DNA of 23,167 bases, from IMG/VR virus record IMGVR_UViG_3300012936_006838, positions 1 through 23,167 of that record, one strand, 5' to 3'. Both the position numbers and the translations under genes were made by a program. Below are positions 15,356 to 22,148 of this stretch, piece after piece. A model generated the notes under the pieces. The model did no database searches and had not been told where the DNA came from. It worked only from the letters and a program-made list of their open reading frames with translations. Source of the DNA: a virus. How positions within the stretch are numbered: position 1 is the stretch's first letter; each line of letters opens with the position of its first letter.

Positions 15356-16192
15356 ATGCCATTGCCCTCTCCAAACGATAAAGAAAAACGCTCTGATTTT
15401 ATAAGTAGATGCGTTACTAATTTATCTACAAAAGGCGAATTTGAGGGTAATAAGCAAAGAGTTGCTGTTTGCATATCACAATTTGAAAAAGCTTCTAAAA
15501 AAGCGTCTGTCGCAGTTGGCAATGAGTTTTTAGATGGCAGAGGTCCATGGGACGATCAAGATTTATTTTATTTATATAACACACCAAAAACTAAAATGAG
15601 CGAAGCTAGCTATACCGATAAGAAAAAGTCTATGTCTATGAAAATGGACGATAAGAAGAAGTCTATGTCTATGAAAATGGACGAAAAAGAAGCCAAAGTA
15701 TTCAAGTCATACATGAGCCATTGCGTCAGAAACGATGCAGATATGACAGATACCAAGGACATGAATATGGATAATACCATGAAAGCATGTGCTGTTCAGT
15801 ATGATAAAGATAGATCCATGTTGATGGAAAATTCAAATGGTGAACTTACTGAAAAACAAAAGAAACTCCCTCCTGCTCTACAAAAAGCCATCTTAGATAA
15901 GATGAAAAAAGAAGGCAAGGCGCATCATTACGGAGATAAAGAAAAAAGCAAAGCCAGATACGGAGAAGCTTATCCTGAATTAGATAAAAAAATGAAGGCT
16001 GCCGATGATCCAATGGCCCACGCTTATCCTACAAAAGAGCAAGCTATGAAAGATGCTAAAAAGATGGGTCTTTCAGGAGTCCACATGCACAAAGACAAAG
16101 ATGGTAAAACGATTTATATGCCTGGAGGAAGCCATGAGGAATTTATGAAAAGACATAAAGAAATCATGGAAGAAAAAAAAAAGGCAAAATAG
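15356..16192 (+). CDS. Lys/Met-rich phage protein with duplicated Cys module
   Basis: This 278-residue, highly charged protein starts with MPLPSPNDKEKRSDFISRC, a small domain often found in phage structural or head-associated proteins. The Cys module (FISRCVTN ... VAVCISQFEK, residues about 15-46) is repeated in diverged form near residues 118-155 (YMSHCVRN ... KACAVQYDKD). Between them is a tandem 11-residue repeat containing KSMSMKMD. The C-terminal part (LPPALQKAIL, then MGLSGVHMHKDKDGKTIYMPG) is another recurring phage module. ATG 15356 is chosen over a TTG two codons earlier because homologous-looking proteins begin MPLP. The gene ends in an A-rich tract with a slippery heptamer, and a -1 shift would extend it to about 321 residues. 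Function is unknown; a virion or scaffold-associated role is inferred. Confidence 0.8.
   Translation: MPLPSPNDKEKRSDFISRCVTNLSTKGEFEGNKQRVAVCISQFEKASKKASVAVGNEFLDGRGPWDDQDLFYLYNTPKTKMSEASYTDKKKSMSMKMDDKKKSMSMKMDEKEAKVFKSYMSHCVRNDADMTDTKDMNMDNTMKACAVQYDKDRSMLMENSNGELTEKQKKLPPALQKAILDKMKKEGKAHHYGDKEKSKARYGEAYPELDKKMKAADDPMAHAYPTKEQAMKDAKKMGLSGVHMHKDKDGKTIYMPGGSHEEFMKRHKEIMEEKKKAK
15625..15689 (+). repeat. tandem 33-base coding repeat, two copies
   Basis: Two adjacent, nearly identical 33-base units encode K-K-K-S-M-S-M-K-M-D plus one acidic residue each. They differ by only a few bases, which suggests recent slippage or unequal recombination. The units stay in frame and lie in a low-complexity linker between the two Cys modules. 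Confidence 0.75.
16177..16183 (+). other. predicted -1 frameshift slippery site A-AAA-AAG
   Basis: In the frame of the preceding gene the codons are AAA AAA AAG inside a run of ten A (16173-16182), giving the heptamer A AAA AAG used by E. coli dnaX. The zero-frame stop TAG is at 16190-16192, three codons later. The -1 frame is open from here to 16320 and encodes a conserved phage domain without its own start. No strong dnaX-like upstream Shine-Dalgarno or close hairpin was found, so slippage of RNA polymerase on the A run is an alternative. Confidence 0.65.
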
Positions 16193-16320
16193 AGAGTAGT
16201 CTTTGGGAAAATATCAGAAAAAAAAGAGAACGCATTAAGAGCGGTTCAGGCGAAAAAATGCGTAAAAAAGGAGACAAAGGCGCTCCTACATCTGATCAAA
16301 TTAAAAAAGCTCAAAAATAA
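16183..16320 (+). CDS. C-terminal domain read in the -1 frame (45 residues)
   Basis: The frame begins GKIESSLWENIRKKRERI and continues with SGSGEKMRKKGDKGAPTSD, ending at TAA 16318-16320. This Trp-plus-basic pattern (LWxNIxxKRxRIxxGSGEKMRKxGxKGAPT) is a recurring short domain in many phage genomes, usually as a separate small gene with its own ATG. Here the frame has a stop at 16156-16158 and no ATG, GTG or TTG before the internal Met at 16258, which would remove the conserved half. Expression as an extension of the upstream protein is therefore the simplest reading. If the A run were one base longer in reality, the two would be a single uninterrupted gene. Function is unknown. Confidence 0.7.
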   Translation, partial: GKIESSLWENIRKKRERIKSGSGEKMRKKGDKGAPTSDQIKKAQK

Positions 16321-16345
16321 TTTTCTACACGATTTCTGTAGAAAA
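16321..16345 (+). terminator. 9-bp stem-loop after the frameshifted gene, possible terminator
   Basis: TTTTCTACA, a 7-base loop and TGTAGAAAA form a perfect 9-bp stem that begins right after the stop codon at 16320. The stem is AT-rich and the following bases (AACTGTTTATTT) are only a weak U-tract, so termination strength is doubtful. Confidence 0.4.
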
Positions 16346-16358
16346 AACTGTTTATTTA

Positions 16359-16364
16359 TATAGT
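16359..16364 (+). promoter_or_regulatory. predicted -10 box before gene at 16372
   Basis: TATAGT, one base from TATAAT, ends seven bases before the ATG at 16372. No Shine-Dalgarno sequence is present and no -35 match was recognised. The ATG also lies within a short inverted repeat, TGTAC at 16367-16371 and GTACA at 16378-16382. Confidence 0.35.
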
Positions 16365-16371
16365 ATTGTAC

Positions 16372-16860
16372 ATGATCGTACAGTACTATAAACCTAATTC
16401 TAAAAACACGGGTTGTGCATTTAGTTTTGACATTGGGTCAAATCAGAAAAATAATGAGCCTTGCATTTACATAAGAGCCATAAAACAATTTTCTTGGAAT
16501 AACGAAAGAAGAACAGGTTCTTTTTCAGAAAATTCTAAAAATCCTGACAAATCTATTTCTTTAAAAATTAATGAAATCGAAGCTGGCGGATTTATAAATG
16601 CCATAGAAAACTATTGTGATTTTTCTGCTTTTCATTCATTTCAAGATAATAAAACATCTATATCTTTTAAACCTTATACCAAAAAAGATGGCACAAAAGC
16701 ATTTTCTTTTGGCATAACAAGAAACTCCGCTAATAAGTTTGGCATAGGAGTTGAGATGAGTGAAGCTTATGGCTTACTTGAGTTTTTAAAAGTATTCTTA
16801 CAAGAACTTTACCTTTATAGATTACAAAAAACAAAAGAGTATAAAGCCTCACAACAATGA
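16372..16860 (+). CDS. conserved-type phage protein, possible ssDNA-binding (Whirly/PurA-like) protein
   Basis: This is a protein of about 162 residues. The ATG at 16372 is preferred to an in-frame TTG at 16366 because the promoter-like box leaves no room upstream and the protein then begins MIVQYYKPNSKNTGCAFSFD. The chain alternates strands (YIRAIKQFSW, ISLKINEIEAGGFINAIEN, TSISFKPYT, KAFSFGITRN) and ends in a helix (LLEFLKVFLQEL), a layout like that of Whirly/PurA-type nucleic-acid-binding folds. Similar short proteins recur in marine phage genomes. With no classical SSB visible in this replication region, ssDNA binding is a plausible but unproven role. It overlaps the following glycosyltransferase by ATGA. 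Confidence 0.55.
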   Translation: MIVQYYKPNSKNTGCAFSFDIGSNQKNNEPCIYIRAIKQFSWNNERRTGSFSENSKNPDKSISLKINEIEAGGFINAIENYCDFSAFHSFQDNKTSISFKPYTKKDGTKAFSFGITRNSANKFGIGVEMSEAYGLLEFLKVFLQELYLYRLQKTKEYKASQQ

Positions 16861-18746
16861 AAAAAAAGACTGTATTAATACATTCTAATTTTTGCAGAGC
16901 TTTTACAGGTTTTGGTAAAAACAAAAAAAATATTCTTAGGTACCTTTACAATACAGGGAAATATGAGCTTGTAGAATTAGCTAATGGAATACAGTGGCAA
17001 GCTCCAGAGACAACAACAGTTCCTTGGACATGTAGAGGAGCATTACCACCTCCAAACGAAATGCAAGCTTTAAATGCGGAGCAGCAAAGGATGGAAGGTT
17101 ATGGCAATAAATTAGTAGATAAAGCGATATCTGAATTTAAGCCTGATATTTATATAGGAATAGAGGACATATGGGCTTTTGGTGGCTATTCTAATAAACC
17201 TTGGTGGAATAAAATTAACACTATGATATGGACAACTTTAGATAGTTTGCCAATTTTGCCTCAAGCCGTTGATTTTGCTCCTAAAATAAAAAACTATTAC
17301 GTTTGGTCTTCATTTGCTGAAAAAGCATTAAATGAAATGGGTTACGGCCAAGTTAAAACACTTAGAGGTTCTTTAGATACTAAAAATTTTTATAGGTTAG
17401 ATGATCAAAATAGGAAAAATTTAAGAGCTGTTCATGGGATAGGGGATGAATTTATTATTGGGTTTGTGTTTAGGAATCAACTCAGAAAAAGCGTACCAAA
17501 CCTTTTAGATGGTTTTAAACTTTTTAAACAAAAAAACCCAAAAAGCAAACTTCTTTTACATACTCATTGGTCTGAAGGTTGGGATATAACGAGAATGCTT
17601 GACGAAAAAGGTATTGAGCAATCAGACGTTTTAACAACTTATGTTTGCTCAAAATGTAATTCTTATAGTGTTTGCAGTTTTAAAGGCCAAGAACAAAATT
17701 GCGGTTATTGCGGAGGTAATAAAACGATAAATACAACTAATACTGGAAGAGGAGTTACAGAAGAACAATTAAATGAAGTTTACAATTTAATGGATGTCTA
17801 TTGCCACCCTTTTACAAGTGGAGGGCAAGAAATACCAATTCAAGAAGCAAAACTTACAGAACTAGTAACGCTCGTAACGAATTACTCTTGCGGTGAAGAT
17901 AGCTGCTCAGAAGAAAGCGCGGGCATACCTTTAACTTGGAGCGAATATAGAGAGCCTGGAACCCAGTTTATCAAAGCATCTACTTGTCCTAATAGTATAT
18001 TCAAAGAATTACAAAATATTTATTCGATGCCAAAGGAGCAAAGAAAAAAATTAGGACAAAAAGCAAGGCAATGGGTTATAGATAATTTCTCTATTCAAGC
18101 TATAGGCTCTAAGTTAGAGAAAATAATAGATGAAATGCCAGAAATAGATTATGATTTTGATTTAAAAAAATCTCCCTTTAACGCGAACTACAATCCAAAA
18201 GAAAATTACGAGACAAAAGAAGAATTTTTAAAAGATATCTATAAAAACATACTTAACGATGATGTTGATGAAAATTCCTCTGGCTTAAAATATTGGTTGA
18301 CTGAACTTAGTAAAGGCACTTCACCAGCAAATGTAGTAAATCATTTTAAACAAATAGCGACGCAACAAACTCAAAATTTAAATACTACTGATCTTTCTGA
18401 TCTGTTAGACAAGAATGACAAAGGTAAACGTATAGCTGTTGTGATACCTGAAAGTGGCACCGATGTACTTTTAATAAACGCCCTGCTAGCAAATTTAAAC
18501 AAATTATATAAACGTTATAATATTTACATATTTACAAAGCCTGAAAATTTTCAATATATAGATGATAATCCACACGTACACAAATTATTACCTTATTCTC
18601 CTGTAATTGAGAACACCTTTGTGATGGAAGGTATTGGCCCAGAAGAAGGTTTGTTTGAAATAGCATTCTATCCACATAATACAACACAAAAAAACCCTTG
18701 CTATACTCATAACGGCAAGGACAAGTTGCAATTTTCATTAAATTAA
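16857..18746 (+). CDS. large GT-B glycosyltransferase with zinc ribbon, DUF4214 and partial second GT domain
   Basis: This 629-residue multi-domain protein begins with a GT-B fold (about 1-425). A Rossmann-like start, IGFVFRNQLRKSVPNLLDGFKLF at the second half and GGQEIPIQEAKL, with Glu in the nucleotide-sugar site, indicate a group 1 family. Inserted in the second half is a zinc ribbon, CSKC (264-267) and CGYC (282-285). A DUF4214-like domain follows at about 455-500 (EEFLKDIYKNIL ... GLKYWLTELSKGTSP). Residues 522-629 look like the first Rossmann half of a second GT-B, GT9-like domain. The chain then stops, and the next gene, one base later, continues as the second half. Sugar donor and acceptor are unknown; GDP-fucose from genes at the window start is a candidate donor. 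Confidence 0.78.
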   Translation: MKKKTVLIHSNFCRAFTGFGKNKKNILRYLYNTGKYELVELANGIQWQAPETTTVPWTCRGALPPPNEMQALNAEQQRMEGYGNKLVDKAISEFKPDIYIGIEDIWAFGGYSNKPWWNKINTMIWTTLDSLPILPQAVDFAPKIKNYYVWSSFAEKALNEMGYGQVKTLRGSLDTKNFYRLDDQNRKNLRAVHGIGDEFIIGFVFRNQLRKSVPNLLDGFKLFKQKNPKSKLLLHTHWSEGWDITRMLDEKGIEQSDVLTTYVCSKCNSYSVCSFKGQEQNCGYCGGNKTINTTNTGRGVTEEQLNEVYNLMDVYCHPFTSGGQEIPIQEAKLTELVTLVTNYSCGEDSCSEESAGIPLTWSEYREPGTQFIKASTCPNSIFKELQNIYSMPKEQRKKLGQKARQWVIDNFSIQAIGSKLEKIIDEMPEIDYDFDLKKSPFNANYNPKENYETKEEFLKDIYKNILNDDVDENSSGLKYWLTELSKGTSPANVVNHFKQIATQQTQNLNTTDLSDLLDKNDKGKRIAVVIPESGTDVLLINALLANLNKLYKRYNIYIFTKPENFQYIDDNPHVHKLLPYSPVIENTFVMEGIGPEEGLFEIAFYPHNTTQKNPCYTHNGKDKLQFSLN

Positions 18747-18747
18747 A

Positions 18748-19896
18748 ATGCCGCACTTATTAAGAGAATACGCAAAAAATTTAGGCGTTAAAATATCTAA
18801 ACCAATAGTAAAAGAGCATTTTTTCCCTGTTAATTTTGACAAGTATATAACTCTTTCCGTAGATCAAAACAGCAGCTCAAGAAACTATAAACATTATCCA
18901 ATAGTTTTTTTTATATTGAAGCCATTTTTAGATAAACACGGCATAAAGGTAATTCAGCTAGGGGGAGGCACAAAAATAGACGGTGTAGACGCTGCATTAA
19001 ACATTCCTTTCAAGCAACAGGCTTACGTTATTTCTAAATCTTTATTAAACTTAGGTTGCGATGGTGAGACAGCTCATGTTTCTAGTCTGAAAAAAAGACC
19101 TACAGTCACTTTATTTGGTAATACTTTTGCGGCAATTAATAAACCATTATTTTGCTCCTCTTCTTTAACGGTTAATTTAGAGCCTACATGGAACAAAAAA
19201 CCTTCTTTCTCTAACGTAGCTGACGATATAAATAATATTCTGCCTGAAACAATTGCCCAATCTATTATTGACTTACTTAAAATAGAAAAGTGCAAAATAA
19301 ATTTTAAAACAGTTCGAGCTGGATCTGCATATGAAAACAAGGTAATAGAGGTTGTCCCAACAAAATTCCATAGACTTGCATTACAGCCAAATCAAGAACT
19401 TTTTTTAAGAGCTGACTACGGAGTAGAGAAACAGGCTTTTACTAAATATTGTGAAACATATAAAGTATCAATTTTTTCAAAAGGTTTAATTAAACCAGAT
19501 TTTATAAAAGTATTAGCCCCTAATATAAATAATATTTTTTTAAGAGTAAAAAAAGAAGACGATATCATTCCAGATTCATATTTTAAAATAATAAAAAATA
19601 TGAACATTAACCTTGTTTTACTGGCAGAAAGGAAAAAAGATATAAATTACTTGCGCAACATTTACTTTGATGCTTTACTCAAGGAGTATAGACCTGAAGT
19701 TGAAAAAGATTTCAAGATAAAAGATAACTATAAATTATTGACAGCCAAAAGATTAATTTGCGATGGTAAAGAATACTTAAGTGAAGCTCATTGGGAAAAA
19801 AATCTTGACAATAGTAATAAAATGTTGGATGGTGAGAAATCTCTTTCAGAAATAGAATTATTTTATATTTATGAGCAAAGCCAAAAAAACAACTAA
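18748..19896 (+). CDS. GT9/heptosyltransferase-like C-terminal half plus unknown domain
   Basis: This is a 382-residue protein. The first 175 residues or so (MPHLLREYAKNLGV, then KYITLSVDQNSSSRN, VIQLGGGTKIDG, LNLGCDGETAHVSSL and TVTLFGNT) match the order of the nucleotide-sugar-binding half of GT-B heptosyltransferase-like enzymes. Its missing first half appears at the end of the preceding gene. The remaining 200 residues resemble no family I recognise; they include repeated strand-like segments and a charged C-terminus. The gene starts one base after the upstream TAA, in another frame and without a Shine-Dalgarno sequence, so termination-reinitiation is likely. A split of one ancestral gene is the preferred explanation; two products assembling into one enzyme is inferred. 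Confidence 0.65.
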   Translation: MPHLLREYAKNLGVKISKPIVKEHFFPVNFDKYITLSVDQNSSSRNYKHYPIVFFILKPFLDKHGIKVIQLGGGTKIDGVDAALNIPFKQQAYVISKSLLNLGCDGETAHVSSLKKRPTVTLFGNTFAAINKPLFCSSSLTVNLEPTWNKKPSFSNVADDINNILPETIAQSIIDLLKIEKCKINFKTVRAGSAYENKVIEVVPTKFHRLALQPNQELFLRADYGVEKQAFTKYCETYKVSIFSKGLIKPDFIKVLAPNINNIFLRVKKEDDIIPDSYFKIIKNMNINLVLLAERKKDINYLRNIYFDALLKEYRPEVEKDFKIKDNYKLLTAKRLICDGKEYLSEAHWEKNLDNSNKMLDGEKSLSEIELFYIYEQSQKNN

Positions 19897-20650
19897 CAAG
19901 AAACTTTATGGGCCAAACATCTACAAGCGGAATGATGATGGTTTATTACAGAACGTAGACTATAAATTTAATGAAGACGGCTCTGTAAATTGGCGAGCCA
20001 TGGTTAAACCCGAATTTCTTTATCCAAACAAGGACTGGTTTACAAAAAGAGGTCAAGAAGTGCCTAATTCTGTAGAGGGGCTACAAGATAATCAATTACT
20101 AATTATGCTTGGAGGAATTAAGGAGCTAGCTAAGTTAAGAGGCTATACTTCAGTTAATTTTGATGTTGAAAATATTTCTGATAACTATGTTACAGCGAAA
20201 TGCACTATATCTTGGTGCAACAATTATGAAACAATAGATGCCACAACATATACCGATGTAGCAAACGCAAGTGCATCTAATACAGACACTTTCTGTTTGA
20301 AATTTTTAGAAACTATTGCTTGTAATCGTGCTTTTGTAAGATGCGTAAGAAATTATTTAAATGTACATATAGTAGGGGCTGACGAGATAGATAAATCTAG
20401 AGGAGCAGATAACTCTACAACTGTTGAAGCAGCGGATAATTTTTCACCAGTGATAACACCTTCTGCTCTTTTAGAAAAGATTCTTAGAGATAAACACAGT
20501 GTAAACTCTTTCGAATCATTTAAAGAGATTTTAAGAGAGCTTTGGAAATCAGAAAAATACAGAAATGAAGAAGCTAAAGAATGGAAATCATTCGAAGACA
20601 TTTCTGCAAAAGAAGCCAAAAAACTTATAATAACTTTAAAATCTAAATGA
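19871..20650 (+). CDS. possible single-strand annealing / ssDNA-binding protein (Rad52- or ERF-like)
   Basis: This is a 259-residue protein that starts inside the end of the previous gene (26-base overlap). The segment FLETIACNRAFVRCVRNYLNV (about 144-164) resembles the conserved 'E-T-x-A-x-x-R-A-x-x-x-A/C-x-R' helix of phage annealases of the Rad52/Sak and ERF type. An N-terminal Lys-rich tail, a strand-rich middle and a charged helical C-terminal third (SFEDISAKEAKKL) also fit a DNA-binding recombination mediator. Related proteins with the same DFKFNEDGSVNWRAMVK-like region recur in marine phages, annotated without proven function. The role is inferred from one helix motif plus the presence of a recombinase and nucleases in the genome. 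Confidence 0.5.
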   Translation: MSKAKKTTNKKLYGPNIYKRNDDGLLQNVDYKFNEDGSVNWRAMVKPEFLYPNKDWFTKRGQEVPNSVEGLQDNQLLIMLGGIKELAKLRGYTSVNFDVENISDNYVTAKCTISWCNNYETIDATTYTDVANASASNTDTFCLKFLETIACNRAFVRCVRNYLNVHIVGADEIDKSRGADNSTTVEAADNFSPVITPSALLEKILRDKHSVNSFESFKEILRELWKSEKYRNEEAKEWKSFEDISAKEAKKLIITLKSK

Positions 20651-21105
20651 TAAAAAGGATAACGAATCCTTTAGAATTTAAGGATGCTGTTAATGATATT
20701 TTTGAATTATTTGATCTTGAAAACAGCGAAATGGGTCATGCACTTTTAAAACATGACAAAGACCATATTATTAATGCTTATGCAGATAAATCTTTATTAG
20801 CTTGGGACTTTTTTGTTTGGGTTAATGTATCTGAAGAAGGTAAATACGATGGCATAATAGCATTTGCTAATCACAAGAATGAAAAATTTGGCGAAGAAAT
20901 ATTTACAGAATATATTTGGCTATCTAAGAATAGTATGTCAGGCTTTAAATTATTAAGCACTGCAATAAAATTTGCTAGAAAAAAAGAATTTAAGTATATA
21001 ATAATGAGTACAGCAGTTAAACACCCAAAGTCAGAGAAGATCAGTAGATTTTATAAAAGAATGGGGTTTCTAAAAGATTCAATTACTTATATAGCAAAAT
21101 TATGA
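20647..21105 (+). CDS. GNAT-family acetyltransferase
   Basis: This 152-residue protein has the GNAT order: N-terminal helices, a central sheet (WDFFVWVNVSEEGKYDGIIAFANH), an acetyl-CoA-binding stretch where LSKNSMSGFKLLSTAIKFARKKEFK leads into the pantetheine helix, and the C-terminal ISRFYKRMGFLKDSITYIAKL, typical of the 'FYxxxGF' motif. Phages carry such enzymes in several settings, so the substrate (host protein, RNA polymerase, small molecule) is unknown. It is coupled by ATGA to the upstream annealase candidate and its stop overlaps the start of the next small gene (ATGA). Confidence 0.78.
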   Translation: MIKRITNPLEFKDAVNDIFELFDLENSEMGHALLKHDKDHIINAYADKSLLAWDFFVWVNVSEEGKYDGIIAFANHKNEKFGEEIFTEYIWLSKNSMSGFKLLSTAIKFARKKEFKYIIMSTAVKHPKSEKISRFYKRMGFLKDSITYIAKL

Positions 21106-21272
21106 ACGGAAGAGTTGCAAAGAAATTAAGAAAAATTTGCCCACCCTTAGATCCACTTAGTAAAAAATTTTACAAAAGACTGAAATCACAATATAAATTA
21201 TTACCATATGGAAAAAGAAATAAATTCCTCGAACTTCTTAAAGAAAAAACGGAAATCAGATTGGACCGATAA
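21102..21272 (+). CDS. small basic phage protein (56 residues), unknown function
   Basis: ATG at 21102 overlaps the stop of the acetyltransferase gene, and the frame runs to TAA 21270-21272. The product is very basic, with a KKLRKICPPLDPLSKK start and a helical YKRLKSQYKLLPYGKRNKFLE segment. The pattern K/R-L-R-x ... Y-x-x-L-K-x-x-Y-x-x-L-P-x-x-x-R-x-x-F recurs in small phage proteins of unknown function. It overlaps the next gene by 65 bases in another frame, which is unusual, but both frames have recognisable protein character. Confidence 0.6.
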   Translation: MNGRVAKKLRKICPPLDPLSKKFYKRLKSQYKLLPYGKRNKFLELLKEKTEIRLDR

Positions 21273-21468
21273 ACATATCGGAGCTTTCTGGATTAGGGAA
21301 AGTAGCGGAAATCAGTACTTGATAGGAAGCGTAGAAATTGACGGCAAAAAATATCCGATTAGTATTTATGCTAATAAATTTCATGAGGAAAATACAAAAA
21401 GACCTCATTACGTAGCGTTCTCAAACTTTACTAAAGCGGAAGTAGAGAAGTTTAAATCTAATAGTTAA
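21208..21468 (+). CDS. DUF736-like small phage protein
   Basis: This 86-residue protein has a Lys-rich N-terminal tail followed by a compact strand-rich core, IGAFWIRESSGNQYLIGSVEIDGKKYPISIYANK (given here as IGAFWIRES / YLIGSVEIDG / PISIYANK), then a HYVAFS strand. The pattern 'GAFW-x-R-x-x-x-G-x-x-Y-x-x-G-x-x-E-I-x-G' is common in short phage proteins and resembles DUF736; function is unknown. It begins within the 56-residue gene, so its start is not fully certain, but no later start keeps the core. Its stop overlaps the stop of the converging minus-strand glycosyltransferase by three bases (21465-21468). Confidence 0.65.
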   Translation: MEKEINSSNFLKKKRKSDWTDKHIGAFWIRESSGNQYLIGSVEIDGKKYPISIYANKFHEENTKRPHYVAFSNFTKAEVEKFKSNS

Positions 21469-22148
21469 ACGAAGAAAGATTTGTAATGTCCTACTCTTAA
21501 ATTAGCTAGGACTTTAGGTTTTATACCTGTCTCTTTGTAACAGTTTTGGCAAAAGCTCACATCTTCAAAACTTAGATCGTTTAGCTCAAACTTTGATCCA
21601 TCACCTTTGTCACAATCAGTAATATGAGCATGATTCAAAGGAAAGTATGGATACTTCATTTTCTCAAAGATTGATCTATGGACTTTGGTAAACCCAAAGC
21701 CGCACCAATCTACATCAACTAATTTATTAGGATTTATTGATGCCTCTTGTGACAACCATTTTGCAGAGGCAAAAGGCATATGATGTTTCCTCCTAAAGAA
21801 ATCTTCGTCCCAGTTACCTACCATTGCTTGATCGCCAAAGTTAGAGCAATACCATCCTGTAACAAACTTATGTTCATCAGGTACATTTATTAAGGCTTCT
21901 ATTTGCTCTATAGAAAACTGTATATCTGAATCAATCCAGAACAACCACTCTGCATCTGGTGGTCTCGTATCGACAAAACCTTTTCCTCCTGTTGCAAGAT
22001 AATTGCGGGCGAAGTTTAGAAATAATCTATGGCAAGTAAGTATAGCTGAGTTGTTTTTATCGCACCAAGATTGTAATTTTAAATACTGAGGTACAATATT
22101 ACCAGTCATCCCATTGGCTATCGGGGTTAAAAAAATGTAATCAAGCAT
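21465..22148 (-). CDS. GT-A family glycosyltransferase
   Basis: This is a 227-residue protein on the minus strand. An N-terminal strand (LDYIFLTPIANG), SAILTCHRLFLNFARNYLA, and the DxD-bearing segment AEWLFWIDSDIQF (about 86-98, with Asp-Ser-Asp) are the layout of GT-A glycosyltransferases seen in phages and in Anp1-like proteins. VTGWYCSNFG, VDWCGFGFTKVHRSIFEKM and the final LRVGHYKS segment also match this group. A metal-dependent sugar transfer is expected; donor and acceptor are unknown. It is preceded by a predicted promoter box on its own strand and has LamG genes upstream. Virion or surface glycosylation is inferred. Confidence 0.82.
   Translation of the reverse strand: MLDYIFLTPIANGMTGNIVPQYLKLQSWCDKNNSAILTCHRLFLNFARNYLATGGKGFVDTRPPDAEWLFWIDSDIQFSIEQIEALINVPDEHKFVTGWYCSNFGDQAMVGNWDEDFFRRKHHMPFASAKWLSQEASINPNKLVDVDWCGFGFTKVHRSIFEKMKYPYFPLNHAHITDCDKGDGSKFELNDLSFEDVSFCQNCYKETGIKPKVLANLRVGHYKSFFV

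Noticed and set aside
18735-18750. Programmed frameshift joining the two glycosyltransferase genes
   Set aside because: The frame of the downstream gene has its own stop at 18739-18741 and no slippery heptamer is present; stop-start reinitiation explains the arrangement better.
19305-19330. tRNA-like GTTCGA motif
   Set aside because: It lies inside a coding frame and has no acceptor, D or anticodon arms at the right distances; no tRNA was found in the window.
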